NCBI RefSeq assembly: GCF_000002865.3
Contig: NW_001865051.1
Location: forward strand, 668,728-732,727
Reading direction: 5' to 3'
DNA: 64,000 bases
Origin: Monosiga brevicollis MX1
Lineage: Eukaryota > Opisthokonta > Choanoflagellata > Craspedida > Salpingoecidae
This document shows positions 53,001-64,000 of this stretch, piece by piece; within the stretch, counting starts at the first letter, position 1, and every line of letters starts with the position of its first letter. The notes under the pieces are model-generated. The model saw only the letters and a list, made by a program, of their open reading frames with translations, made no database searches and had not been told where the DNA came from. Position numbers and translations under genes: made by a program.

Positions 53001-54171
53001 TTTGAGACGGCTCGTGACCAACCACTGCTGACAGGCAAGCCCATGTTGTCGCCGACCAGCGTGGCAAAGGTTGCCTGAGTGGCTCCCATGAGGGGAGGGG
53101 CTACTCAGAAGCACCCAACACCAGCAAAAGAGGCAAGCTCATGTCAGTTCATTCATTCGGTAGCCAAGGGTAGAGCAGAGACTAGCGGGACATCGGCTGT
53201 GCGAGAGAGGCACGTGTACGCGCCCAACGCAACCCATGACCGCAAACTAACCAATGCTGTAGTAAGCCACCACGTGCTTGTGAATCCATCGCAGATGGGT
53301 CTTGGCAAAATTCGTCTCGAGCCACGAAAAAAATTGCTGAATGACACTGTTGCCCAGCGAGTGCCCAATCAGTACCGCTGGCATGTGGTTTAGGGCGTAA
53401 GCTTGCTCAATGTTCTGTTTGACACGCGTGAAAAAGGCGTCGCGATACTGCAGCATGCTCGGCGAGAGTCGCCAATCGTACTGTCCAGGACAGGCGTACG
53501 TTAGCATGAGGCTCCACAAGGGGTGCACCACAAAATGAGCTCAAAGGACGTTGCCTAGCTATCATACCGGCATGCCCAGCAAGGAGTTGGCGTCAAAGCC
53601 CCACGTGTAAACGAGGTATTCGATGAGCGTTCGAAAAATCGTAGTAATGCCGCTTAGCTCTGTGCTGAGCTCGGAGACAGCGTTGATGCCATGGGCAGCA
53701 CGCACTCGACACTCATTATCGGCCTACATGGGCTCGTGCCATCAACAAAACAGAGAGCACGGCGGTAAGTAATAACGCCCTGGCTGTCCGCTTGACTTGT
53801 GATTGTCAAAACAACAAGCAAGCCTGGCTACGGGCCCTGTAAGCACAGGCTTCTCAAGCGGCAGACCTGGCGGGGCCCCAAAGAAAGGCAGTCGAGCCAA
53901 CATTTGCCATCAACCACCAAAGTCTGCATCAAATGCTCAAGCGAAAGCCACACCTGGGCCAGGTCCAACATTGCAAGGCACGCGGCACGCTTGAGTACGT
54001 GAAGCATGGGGAAGAAGGTGCAGGAGGTGCAAGAGAGGCGGATGGAGGACTTACTTGCGCCAAAGGCACCACGTCAAAACCTTGGCAATGTTTGTGCTTC
54101 CATGACTCCATGCGCGAAGACACTAGATTGTGACGTGGCAGACCCAAGCTGGGTGAGATGAGCGTGATCAT
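50099..54171 (-). CDS. LCAT-family acyltransferase, plant PSAT-like (phospholipid:sterol acyltransferase)
   Basis: An alpha/beta-hydrolase of the LCAT/PDAT family that should move an acyl chain from a phospholipid to a sterol or similar acceptor. Blocks in order: SRMESWKHKHCQGF and PLAQ joined to VWLSLEHLMQTL; INAVSELSTELSGITTIFRT; YDWRLSPSMLQYRDAFF; the nucleophile elbow VLIGHSLGNSVIQQFFSWLE; GAPFLGATQATFATLVGDNM; TFGSLPWMQP; then GDGTVPYVSLSWAHAW with the acid residue; and GQEHREIVRSRVLLEII with the likely catalytic His. These details (YDWRLSP, AITEL-like SELSTELSG, TVPYxSLSW, HRxIVRSxVL) are those of Arabidopsis PSAT rather than of LCAT or PDAT. The end is a helical tail (stop 50099-50101). 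The ATG at 54171 is the first in frame; a hydrophobic stretch just upstream suggests that the true N-terminus could be longer. Confidence 0.8.
51843..51910. repeat. (AAAC)n tetranucleotide repeat
   Basis: About 17 tandem CAAA units in an intron of the acyltransferase gene; (GTTT)n on the gene's strand. Confidence 0.95.
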
Positions 54172-54280
54172 GCTTCCGACCAAAGCGGCAGCATGCACGA
54201 CGAAGCATCGTAAGATCAACCCGTACTAAAGCCCGGGAAGAGAAAAATGGGAAATTTGCGGTTGTTGTTGATCAAGATGG

Positions 54281-54290
54281 TTTTATAAAC
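54281..54290 (-). promoter_or_regulatory. Possible TATA box of the acyltransferase gene
   Basis: The minus strand reads GTTTATAAAA about 110 bases upstream of the acyltransferase ATG. It lies between this gene and the stop of the Calx-beta gene on the same strand. Position and sequence fit a TATA element; there is no other support. Confidence 0.3.
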
Positions 54291-54363
54291 TTGGCGGCGC
54301 ATCAACGCAAAGACATCCTGATTGGCTATCGGACAGGTGAATCGCGTTATTCAAGAGGTCTGG

Positions 54364-56096
54364 TCACATGCGCACGCGTAAGTTGCAGCGTCCAAGGACA
54401 GTCTGCAATTCTAACGAACCACTCTCATTCAGCAGACGCAGTGTGGTCACATCGATGGCCCACACTGTACCAGCTGTCTTGCTAATGACGCGGACAGGCG
54501 CGGGCGTATGCTTGGTGGCCGAGAAGAGCCCTGTGTTCCGCACCAGCCAGCTCCCCCTCGTGAGACACTGTAGACTCCTGGCAGTCAATAAGGGGCGCTG
54601 CCTCCCGAACAGAAGGAAAACGTACCAAAAATGGCACCAGGGCCGATTTGTTGGAGCAGAGTTCGCGAAACGACACCGCTTTCGTAGCGAAAACGTCCGG
54701 TCGAGATCTACTCATCCGGGCCACAATAAATAAGTGCTGAACATACGATAAGCGCGAATAAAGCACCTCTGTGCTAGTCCAGGTTCCTGCCGCCACGCGG
54801 CGGATCGAAACGGTAAGCGGGGACGGTGCTACACACCACAATGACGCGCTTCGAAACTTCATTGAGCGAAATAATTTCTTGCCCCGCCTGTACGGGCATC
54901 ATCTGCCAGGCAGAGAGGAGTCGTGTGCGGGCATGGAGGTCGTCAATGTCCTCCATCCAGGGCATGTCGAGTGCCTATTGGGAGTTTCAGAGTCAGTGTT
55001 CGAGTCTGACAAACGACGGACGCCTCCAAAAGTCAAATGCGACAAGGGCCAAACATGGCGCTCCAGTGTTTTTTTAAAAAAAAGAACATACCTTCCGAAT
55101 CATCAGTTCTGTCTCGTTGATGATGACAGCGGGCGTGTTTTCGATGATAACCTACAATTGATGGACAAGAAGGCAGTTGGATGATCATCAAGTAAGGGTG
55201 GGCGCGGTTCAACGTCTTGTTGTCGGGGTGAGTCTGGTTCACTCCTTGCTGAGCAACGCGATACAAGGGCAGTGCGTTACCGTGCAGGTTTCAAAGTCTG
55301 ACTTGAGGTTGCCACCAGATGGGTTGGCTAGAGCAAAGTGAACGCGGTCATCGGGAAGATGTTCGTGGTTGTTTGACAAATGCATCTGAAGGGAAGAGAC
55401 CAGAGCAGCGATGCTCATGAGAGAAGCGTTGAAGAGTTGGGTGGAACGGTTGGGGAATGATCAAAGAGAGGAGGGTGTTTGCTGCACCTCAAAGGTTTTC
55501 GGACTGTCGTCGCCAACTGCCCAAGTCAGGCGGGTAACGGGGGCGACGAGGAAGTCGATGCCATCAGATCCGGTGCTGCCCAGAAAGTGAACCTCCACTG
55601 CACCGCTGACCAGGACATCGCTGGATTCGCGAAGCACTGAAATTTCAGCAGTAATGGCATCCTCTTGAACAGTGATGATGGACGTGTTGAAACGGAAGAA
55701 ACCCGAGCCCATGCTTGTGCAGTCGTAGCGGATGCGCTTGCGCTGGGCTTTGGGGTTGATGGCGGCGCCCTCGGTGGGATCGTGGAGCACAATCTCAATA
55801 CCAAGGTCATCCACAACGCCCTGGAGAGTGAAGAAGGCGGGGCTATGGAGTTGTACAGGCTGTGGCGCGGCTTCACCATCCTTCCAAGTGAGGGTTTGCG
55901 TTGAGCGGTGGAGTTCATACTGAAAGTTGGATCGCATCATCTTAACTGTGGCGAGCACCGAGACGTCTCGATCGATTCCCTTGCTGCGAGTGACCGCCAC
56001 CGCAAACTTGAAGCAAGAAAAGGGGAGCCAAAGCAAGAATGGATGCGTCAGCGGGAGCATGTGCACTGCATCACGAGATACTCCAGCAGTGGATGG

Positions 56097-56171
<75 letters not shown>

Positions 56172-56889
56172 CAACGACGAGCCGCGCACGCCGGCGACTC
56201 GAACAGGAGCTGGGTTCAAACCTGATCCGATTCTGGGCAGAGGGGTTGCTCAGGATTGCCAGCAAAGCCAATGAGACCCGGCTGGCAAGGCACCTCGACG
56301 AGTGAACAGAGGCTGGCGCAGCCCAGCATGAGCGTGCCACAAGCTTTGGAGCCGGCGGAGAAATGGGTGGCACCTGCTCCAGCAGCGGAGCGATTGTCGT
56401 GAGACTGGCGCACATCAGCACAAAACAAGGTACAGTGCCTGGCCAGTTCCCCCCCTGCAGGGGCGATAGCGCGTCAATTGCGACGACGTACAAGAGAGTT
56501 CGTTGACAAGTCGACCACCGGAGGAACAATGCCGACTTTGGGCACTCGCTGCAAGCGCACGAGTGAGAAAGAGGAGGCCAAACATCGCTTGTTGGCCGTC
56601 AGAGGGCACAGCCAGCCACCGGCAAGGCTGGCTATCCGAAACACCAGCTACGATCAAAGGCGGAAGACCCGACCCACCTACCAATCGGACCGCACGAAGA
56701 GCTCCAGTAGGTGCGTGAGGTGCCACACAGCTGCACGTTGAGCTTGCGACCATGATGCACAGGGGCAAGCAAAACCACCACTAGCAGCAACCAGTGCCAT
56801 CTTAAAGACGCTGTACGCCATCCCACAGTTGGGTCCGACCGGCCGCGCCTACATAACCGCGGCATCACGGCCAGCACAGGCACTGCCAT
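54364..56889 (-). CDS. Secreted or membrane Calx-beta protein
   Basis: The ATG at 56889 leads to a hydrophobic segment WHWLLLVVVLLAPVHHG (about residues 32-48), a signal peptide or anchor, then a Cys-rich region (CGTSRTYWSSSCGP; later HFSAGSKACGTLMLGCASLC). Two Calx-beta domains follow: one with AVAVTRSKGIDRDVSVLATV and LTWKDGEAAPQPVQL, the second with FFRFNTSIITVQEDAITAEI, TGSDGIDFLVAPVTRLTWAV and LPDDRVHFALANPSGGNLKS. Calx-beta repeats bind calcium or act as adhesion modules in exchangers, integrin beta-4 and surface proteins. Further exons read IIENTPAVIINETELMIRK and a region ending GTVWAIDVTTLRLLNESGS, with TGA at 54364-54366; its last part vaguely resembles a cyclic-nucleotide-binding fold. 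Joins in 54600-54850 and at about 56500-56700 are uncertain. Confidence 0.6.
56099..56170. repeat. (TG)n microsatellite, 72 bp
   Basis: A pure TG run in an intron of the Calx-beta gene; (CA)n on the gene's strand. Confidence 0.97.
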
Positions 56890-57502
56890 GCCGTCGTCAA
56901 GTCAGCACTCTGCCAATGTGAGAGAGAAACGCGAGAGAGAGAAATGCGAGAGAGAGATTTCGAGAGAGAGAGTTTAGAGAGAGAGAGAGGTAGGTGTCAC
57001 GCTGAAATGAATCTGTGACTGAAAAGTCTTACATGTGGTGATTAGCCTTGGCTTGCTTCATCGTCTTGGGCTCTGACTCTGAGTCTGCTGTGTTGCCCGG
57101 AGGTGAGCGTGTGTGAGCAAGCAGCGTGCCAAAGTTTGGTCTGACTCAGCATGGATGCGAAGGACCGATTGCGGCAATTAAGCTTGGTAAATTGATTTGG
57201 GCGCGCACACGGCCGAGGGAGAAAACAATGTTCGACCCAGCGCGAGCATGCTGCTGATACACGGTATCAAAGTAGAGGGAGGGCAGGTTGATTATACAGT
57301 ACACATGCCAAGCTGGGGTGGGTAGCCAGGCCAGACGCGAAAAGCACACGAGAACAATTTTCAAAGCGCAGTGCACACAAGAGCAAACAGACAGGGGCTT
57401 CAGCCACAGTACAAGTACTACAAGGCGGCTGCGGCGACGAGGCGCGTTTCAAAGCTGACGCCTAGAAGCCCACGAAAAGAACGCACAAGAGGAGCTACCC
57501 GC
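56890..57502. other. Spacer between two minus-strand genes
   Basis: About 0.6 kb upstream of the Calx-beta gene and downstream of the zinc-finger gene. GA-rich at 56921-56992. A minus-strand open frame ending at 57146 has no support as an exon. Confidence 0.5.
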
Positions 57503-58285
57503 CTAGGCCCGTGCCGAGATGTGCGGGTTGAGACCAAAGGAATCCTTGCATCCTTCAGGAGGCTGCGACGTCAAGGCACAGGGAAGGGTGAGAGGGGGCG
57601 AACGAATCGGATACCTCGAGAAGCTGGAAGCTGAGGCATGGCATGGCGCCTACTTGGGCAAAGGCGCTAATGTCAGATTGGATGTGGTGGACGGTAATGG
57701 GTGTGACCTCAGCCTCATTCATATCAGTGGCCATCGGGCTGGCATCTGCCTCGGATAGCCTGGAGGAGCTAGCAGAGTCGCTTCGGGCCAATCGCGATTG
57801 GTTCAAGCGTCCGCTGGTCTTATCTGCATGCAAAGAATCAGGCGCGGTGCTGGGGCGCGTCTTGGCATCGTTGGGGGTGTTTGCAAACAGCCGGGTCACT
57901 TTGGCGCGTTTGTTGCTCGAGTTGCGGTTCAAATTATCAATAGCCATCTGCGTTGGCAAGAAGCAGGCTCACGATGAGGGGAAGCCCAGCAGCGTGTCGT
58001 TCAGGCGACGGGTATTGGTGACCGACCTGTTGTTCTTGCAGTTTGGCTGAGGACATGGTGTGGCGACGCGAGGAACCGCGCGGCGCCGAGCAAACTGGAT
58101 GCGAGGAGAAACAGGCGGGGTGCGATGGTGGTCAGACCCACAGAAAGGGGAGCGATGCGAGCACTGTTCTGAAAGGGGTTGACGAGGGCTGACGAGTTGC
58201 CCGAGCAGCGGGGGAGAGCCGTACCTTTGCATCGGTGGACGCGCCCCTGGTTCAGGTAGGTGCAGGTGGTGCAGTTCCAGTCCAT
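57503..58285 (-). CDS. RanBP2-type zinc-finger protein, RYBP/YAF2-like
   Basis: A protein of about 160 residues from four exons: 58285-58225, 58094-58027, 57947-57654 and 57562-57503 (TAG 57503-57505); phases agree and the sum is 161 codons. An ATG 30 bases further upstream (58315) is also in frame. The zinc finger is at the very N-terminus and is split by the first intron: WNCTTCTYLNQGRVHRC joined to KVC gives the exact W-x-C-x2-C-x3-N-x6-C-x2-C pattern. It is followed by APRGSSRRHTMSSAKLQEQQ, which recalls the RKGTSTRKPRINSQLVAQQ stretch after the finger of RYBP. The middle is Ser/Asn/Lys-rich, and EVTPITVHHIQSDISAFAQ near the end could match the RING1B-binding beta strands of RYBP. The finger is certain; the RYBP/YAF2 identity is an inference. 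Confidence 0.7.
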
Positions 58286-59776
<1,491 letters not shown>

Positions 59777-60352
59777 ATGCTGAGCGGCTCACATCGTGCT
59801 CGCGACGGTGATCCCGCCCGCTCGCGTCGGGCGGCGGCACCCTACGATGACCTCCGGCGCCAGTACGGCCAGGATGCCACTATGAAGGAAGCCATCGGTA
59901 CCCAGCACTATAGAAGCTTGAGCAACGACCGTCATACCACCCGCGCAAACATGGAATCCGCAGAGCCCAGCCTCTCCACTTCACGCGTGGAGCAGCTGCG
60001 TCTGAAAAACCAGTATCATATTACCAGTACCACCTATCGGCAAGTCTATGAAGTTGACTCGCCCGCCGTGCGCCTGTGCGAGGATTTTCAGCAGCATCTC
60101 AGCTCACGCATGAGCGAGACCGAACAAGCCGCCGCCGCCATGCGCGACGCGCGCCACAACATTAATGCCGAAGCCATGCTGGCTCAAGCAAAGGCCGAGG
60201 CCGAGGCTTGGCGCCACGACAAAAGCCGAATCGCCTCAGTTAAAGCTGCACAGAATCTCAGTCCTCTCGGCGTTCGCGCCATCATCGCGGAGAGAGACGA
60301 GCTTCGTTATCAGCTTCGCAAAGCTGCCGCCGAACTTGCTCGGGTACGTGCT

Positions 60353-60421
<69 letters not shown>

Positions 60422-63400
60422 GTCGCAATTTTATCCAACTGCGGACCGTGCCATCAATCAATACTGCTGTGCCCCCAACACGAACACTCCTTGCCGCTCA
60501 CCACCTCACCGCGCTAACAGATTGAAGCTGCCTCCGGTGGTCGCTTTCATGAGCTGCCCAATCTCTGCCTCCAGGATATGGAGCGGTTAGCCGCACTAAA
60601 ATCACAGGTTTGGACTCGGCATTCCCATGCGTTGCGCTGGCCGGTCAAATGAAGCCAGCAGCTTTTTTCCTGAGCAGATTTTGCCAACCAACCCACTTGT
60701 TAAGTGCACGGCAATGAATGTACCAGAGCGCCCACACTGACATTTCCAATTCCGATGACCAGGTGGCCCTCGAGTTGGAGCAAAAATCCAATCGCATCGC
60801 CGAGCTGGAGAGAATTGCCGGCGATTCGCGCGGCGTCCGTCGCCACACCGACTACCAACTCAGCACGCTCCAGGAACAACTTGCCGAGCGCGATGAAACA
60901 ATCCTACATCTTCAAGAGGAGCTGGACAATCTAACCTCTGAGCTTGAGGCCCAGCGAACCGAAGCTCGCAGTGAACTGGATCAGCGCGTGGCTGAAGAAC
61001 GTGATCACGTCAACCGTGCCGCCTCACAGCAACAGTGCGTGGTTTGCTTGCTCGTTACAGTGCACCCTGCAATGTGCCTGACCTTTGTGTTGCTCATTGC
61101 TTGTCCTGAAAAAAATCTTGACACAGGCGCCACGCGCTGGAACAGCTTGAGGCCGAAATGCGGGATGAAAAGTATCGCGAACTAGATCAGCTACGCAGTC
61201 AGCTCGAGTCACAATACGCAGCCATCATGGAGGATAAGCTTCAGCAGCAGCGAAACACCTTGCTGCAGCAGGAGAATGAGCGACTGGTATGTGGCGCATG
61301 TTTACCGCAACGCAGGAGATTGGCAGGTTGCGTGTCAACGGGGCCCTTGGTCATCAGGCGCGTGCCTTGGCGTGGGCGTACAACGCCCCACCCTCACAAT
61401 TTTCTCTTTTGCCACAGGCTGATGAGATGACCCGTCTACAGTCAGAGTTGTACCATCGCGAGGCAGCCAACCTTGAGCAGCTGCGAACCGAAGTGACGGG
61501 CGAAAAGGAGCGTGCCGTGGCCGCCGTTCGCCGTCAGATGGCAGCCATGCAGACTCGATACGAGGGGGAGCTCGAACAGCTTCGTCACCACGCTGAAGCG
61601 GAACTACAACGGCAGCTGGAAGACCTCCGCCGCGAACTGAGCATGGCTGCCGATGCTGAGCTTCGATCTGCTCTAAATAACCAGCAGGTGGGTGGCTCCC
61701 ACGAAGGAACTCAAGACCCCGCCGCCTCCCGCTACGTTGCCCGCGACTGGCGTCAGAACATCATCTCATGTGCGATGCCCTGCGAATAGGCCAAGCTCGA
61801 GGAGGACCACCGTGCCGCTATGAACCGCCTGCGGCAACAGGTGGAGCAGCATGCCTCCCATCAAGCCGAGGTGAACCTCAAAAAGCAGCTTGATGCCCAA
61901 CGCAAGAAGCTTTTGGTGCGTTGGCGCTTGGCCACTTGAATCAAGGCAGGCTGGGCCGCCATGCTTCACTTTTTTCTTTCCTGTCCTTTCCGCTTCACAC
62001 ATACCTTTCCCGTTTGTGTCTTCTTCGGGGTCTCACCGCGGACACTCCCTGCATTTAGGACACACATCGCCGCCAACAATCCGTTGCAGTCAGCAATTTG
62101 CGCAAGGAACTGGAGCAACAGCACCAAGCCGCGTTGAAGGACCAAAAGTCAGCGCTAGCCGCTAAAAAGGACCACGCACACGAGCTCAAGTTGAAAAAGG
62201 GACTCGAGTCAGAGCGGCGCAAGGCCATGGGTGAGGCCATGCGCACCAAAGCTGGTCATATGGAGACTGCCATCACCGATCTCAAGGCTGAAAAGACGCG
62301 TGCATTGGACAACCAACGCCGCAAACTGCAGGAACATTACGAGAGCGAACTTGGTGAGGCCATTTGGCGCTATGATCACGGCTGTCTGTTCTTTTGCACT
62401 GGGGGTAAGGGTTCCAGCAGCAGTGCATGCTTTTACTCATTCTTATCGGCGTCCATCTGTGATGCCCCCCTCGTGAAAACAGAGTCCCTCAAAGCACAAA
62501 ACGCCCAGCTTCGCAGCGAGCTTGATGCGGCCCGTCGGGCCGACAAGCAATCCAACGAGTGCGTAGCCATGTCCGCAATCGATACCGTTGGAACAGTCTG
62601 GCCAGCCACAGGGACGGCCCAAGAGGATAACGTTCTGGGCTTGTGGGCATATGGCGTAATTTCTGACACCTTGGCTGGTGCACATTGGCAGGTCCACGGC
62701 AACAGCGAATGCACAGGCACGCCGCAGCCACCAGTTGCTCAAGGAGCGTTTGCGCCATTTGCACAGCAACATGCGTACAGCTGTGCAGCCACGCAGCGAT
62801 GCCCTGCTGGACCATACTCAAGGGTCCTTGACGGAGGGCATGCATGCCATTCTCTCGCTCGTGGATCAATTGGGCAAGGATACGGTCATCCAGCCTCCCG
62901 CATCGGAGGAGGCACAGCATGCACCAGCTCTGACCGTGGACGTGCTATTTGATTGTGCACATGAGATCACCGACTTTCTTCAGACGACGATTCGCCAGGT
63001 ACGCGGCGCCTTGCGTCTAATTTGAACCCCCGGTCGATGTGGTGACACTTGCCTCACCCGTCATCGCTGATGCCAGCTGGAAAGCATGGAGAATCAGCTT
63101 CGACGCGAGAAGAAGCTTATTCGCCATCAGATGGAGGAGGAGATTCAGGAGCAGCGTCAGAGTGAGCTGAATCAGCTGCGTGCCGAGGTAGGCACCGGGC
63201 AATTGCCCCTGCCCGTTTTCAATCGGACGTCCCTCCGTTCAACCCTGTCGTAACTGTTGTTCCCCTGACTGACCAAATTTTTCATGCAATGCAAACTAAC
63301 TGACAGATGGAGCGTGAGCGCGAGGTTGAGATTCGCCAGCGCGTGCAAGCGGCACATCATCTGTACGAAGCCGAGTTGGCGCGCGAACGGAAGGACATGG

Positions 63401-63929
63401 ACAACCAGCTGAAGGATTTGCAGGCGCAGACGGCCGCCCAGCAACGTCAAACAACTCGGGCCTTAAAGCAGAACCTGGCGGATCAAGAAGCCAATCTAGC
63501 GGACAAGACAAGAGCAGAGCACAGCCACCTGCGCCGCCTTGAAGCTCAGCTGGAACAGCGCGAGGTAAGCTTATGCTTGTGCGAGCACACGCCGTGGGGT
63601 TGGATTCGCCACTGATTAGAAAGGCTTTGGTGCGTTGCTGGTCTCGTTGTTTGCAGCGCGAATTGAACGATCTCGAGCGAGATCTGCGAACCTGCCGTTC
63701 CCTCCTGGAGAAGGCCCAACAAGAGAACGACCGTCTTCGTGAGGTGCGTGGCTGCTGGTGGCAGAGCCTCCTTTGGAAAAATCATGTTCAGCGATGCGCG
63801 ATTTGTGCCTAACTTGCATTTGCTGTGCAGCACGCAAAACAGACCGCTCGGGCCCAGGCCTCCGCAACACCCGGGTTGTCAGCCTTGACCATGGAGATGG
63901 GTGCCCAGCGAACGTTGGCCGCTCCTCAG
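59777..63929 (+). CDS. Long coiled-coil protein, partial at the window end
   Basis: The ATG at 59777 opens an exon to 60343 (189 codons), joined in phase to 60521-60607 and at least ten further exons; the last visible exon ends at 63929 at a splice donor, so the gene runs out of the window. After an Arg/Ser-rich N-terminal region of about 90 residues, nearly all the sequence is heptad-rich and charged, for example ELERIAGDSRG, QLSTLQEQLAERDETILHLQ, ELDQLRSQLESQYAAIMEDK, LEQLRTEVTGEKERAVAAVR and QKSALAAKKDHAHELKLKKG. It is a rod-like structural protein of the centrosome, basal body or tether kind by composition only. No globular domain is recognised and I assign no orthologue. A (GTT)n/(GGT)n run begins 10 bases after the first donor. 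Confidence 0.7.
60353..60421. repeat. (GTT)n plus (GGT)n microsatellite
   Basis: A compound trinucleotide run that begins about 10 bases after a splice donor in the first intron of the coiled-coil gene. Confidence 0.95.
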
Positions 63930-64000
63930 GTACAAACTTGTGTCTTTTTCGTGGGCGCAGCTCTGCCGTGTGCTCCCACCGGCTCGCTGGCCATGCTCAC

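Noticed and set aside
56205-56230. GGGTTCAAACC resembling a tRNA B box
   Set aside because: No A box at the right distance and no cloverleaf; it lies at the splice donor of a Calx-beta gene exon.
57146-57292. Minus-strand open frame ending INLPSLIAAIGPSHPC
   Set aside because: The zinc-finger gene upstream already closes at 57503 with matching phases, and there is no start or acceptor that would make this a separate exon.

Overview
This window looks like nuclear DNA of a choanoflagellate close to Monosiga brevicollis; this is an inference. The reasons are gene-dense, moderately GC-rich DNA with many short GT-AG introns, and a gene set that mixes general eukaryotic genes (SND1, NXF1, NOC3L) with holozoan or animal-leaning ones: a tyrosine-kinase-type domain, a STIMATE homologue, a possible RYBP/YAF2 relative, Calx-beta repeats and a NACHT-TPR protein. 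I see no rRNA, tRNA, CRISPR array, retroelement or DNA transposon. Two assembly gaps (4239-4476 and 23541-23590) and many long microsatellites interrupt the sequence. Layout from left to right: the last exon of SND1 (+); a 28-exon leucine-rich-repeat gene (-, 893-7149); the mRNA export receptor NXF1 (-, 8419-12354); a tyrosine-kinase-type pseudokinase with a long coiled-coil tail (+, 13441-17652); a two-finger C2H2 protein (-, 18471-21076); a 5.7 kb stretch with almost no convincing gene; a NACHT-TPR STAND protein (+, 26825-31456); an EF-hand protein resembling EFCAB6 (-, 31904-35722); the ribosome-biogenesis factor NOC3L (+, 37061-41821); a type II membrane protein with Ig-like beta-sandwich repeats (-, 41851-44340); a small single-pass membrane protein (-, 45234-46113); a STIMATE/TMEM110 homologue (+, from 46811); a small coiled-coil protein (+, 48477-49972); an LCAT-family acyltransferase closest in motif detail to plant phospholipid:sterol acyltransferase (-, 50099-54171); a Calx-beta membrane or secreted protein (-, 54364-56889); a RanBP2-type zinc-finger protein resembling RYBP/YAF2 (-, 57503-58285); and the 5' part of a long coiled-coil protein (+, 59777 to the window edge). 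Exons were assembled by eye from splice sites, reading-frame phase and family resemblance. For the LRR gene, the NACHT gene, the small coiled-coil gene, the small membrane protein, the RYBP-like gene and the visible part of STIMATE the exon lengths sum to a whole number of codons, which supports the models. The genes do not form one pathway; they are independent loci in divergent, convergent and head-to-tail arrangements. The most interesting points are the LRR gene in which most exons are exactly one repeat long and phase 2 at both ends, the tyrosine-kinase-type protein that has lost the DFG aspartate and the HRD arginine, the candidate RYBP/YAF2-like protein, the plant-type sterol acyltransferase, and the premetazoan STIMATE.
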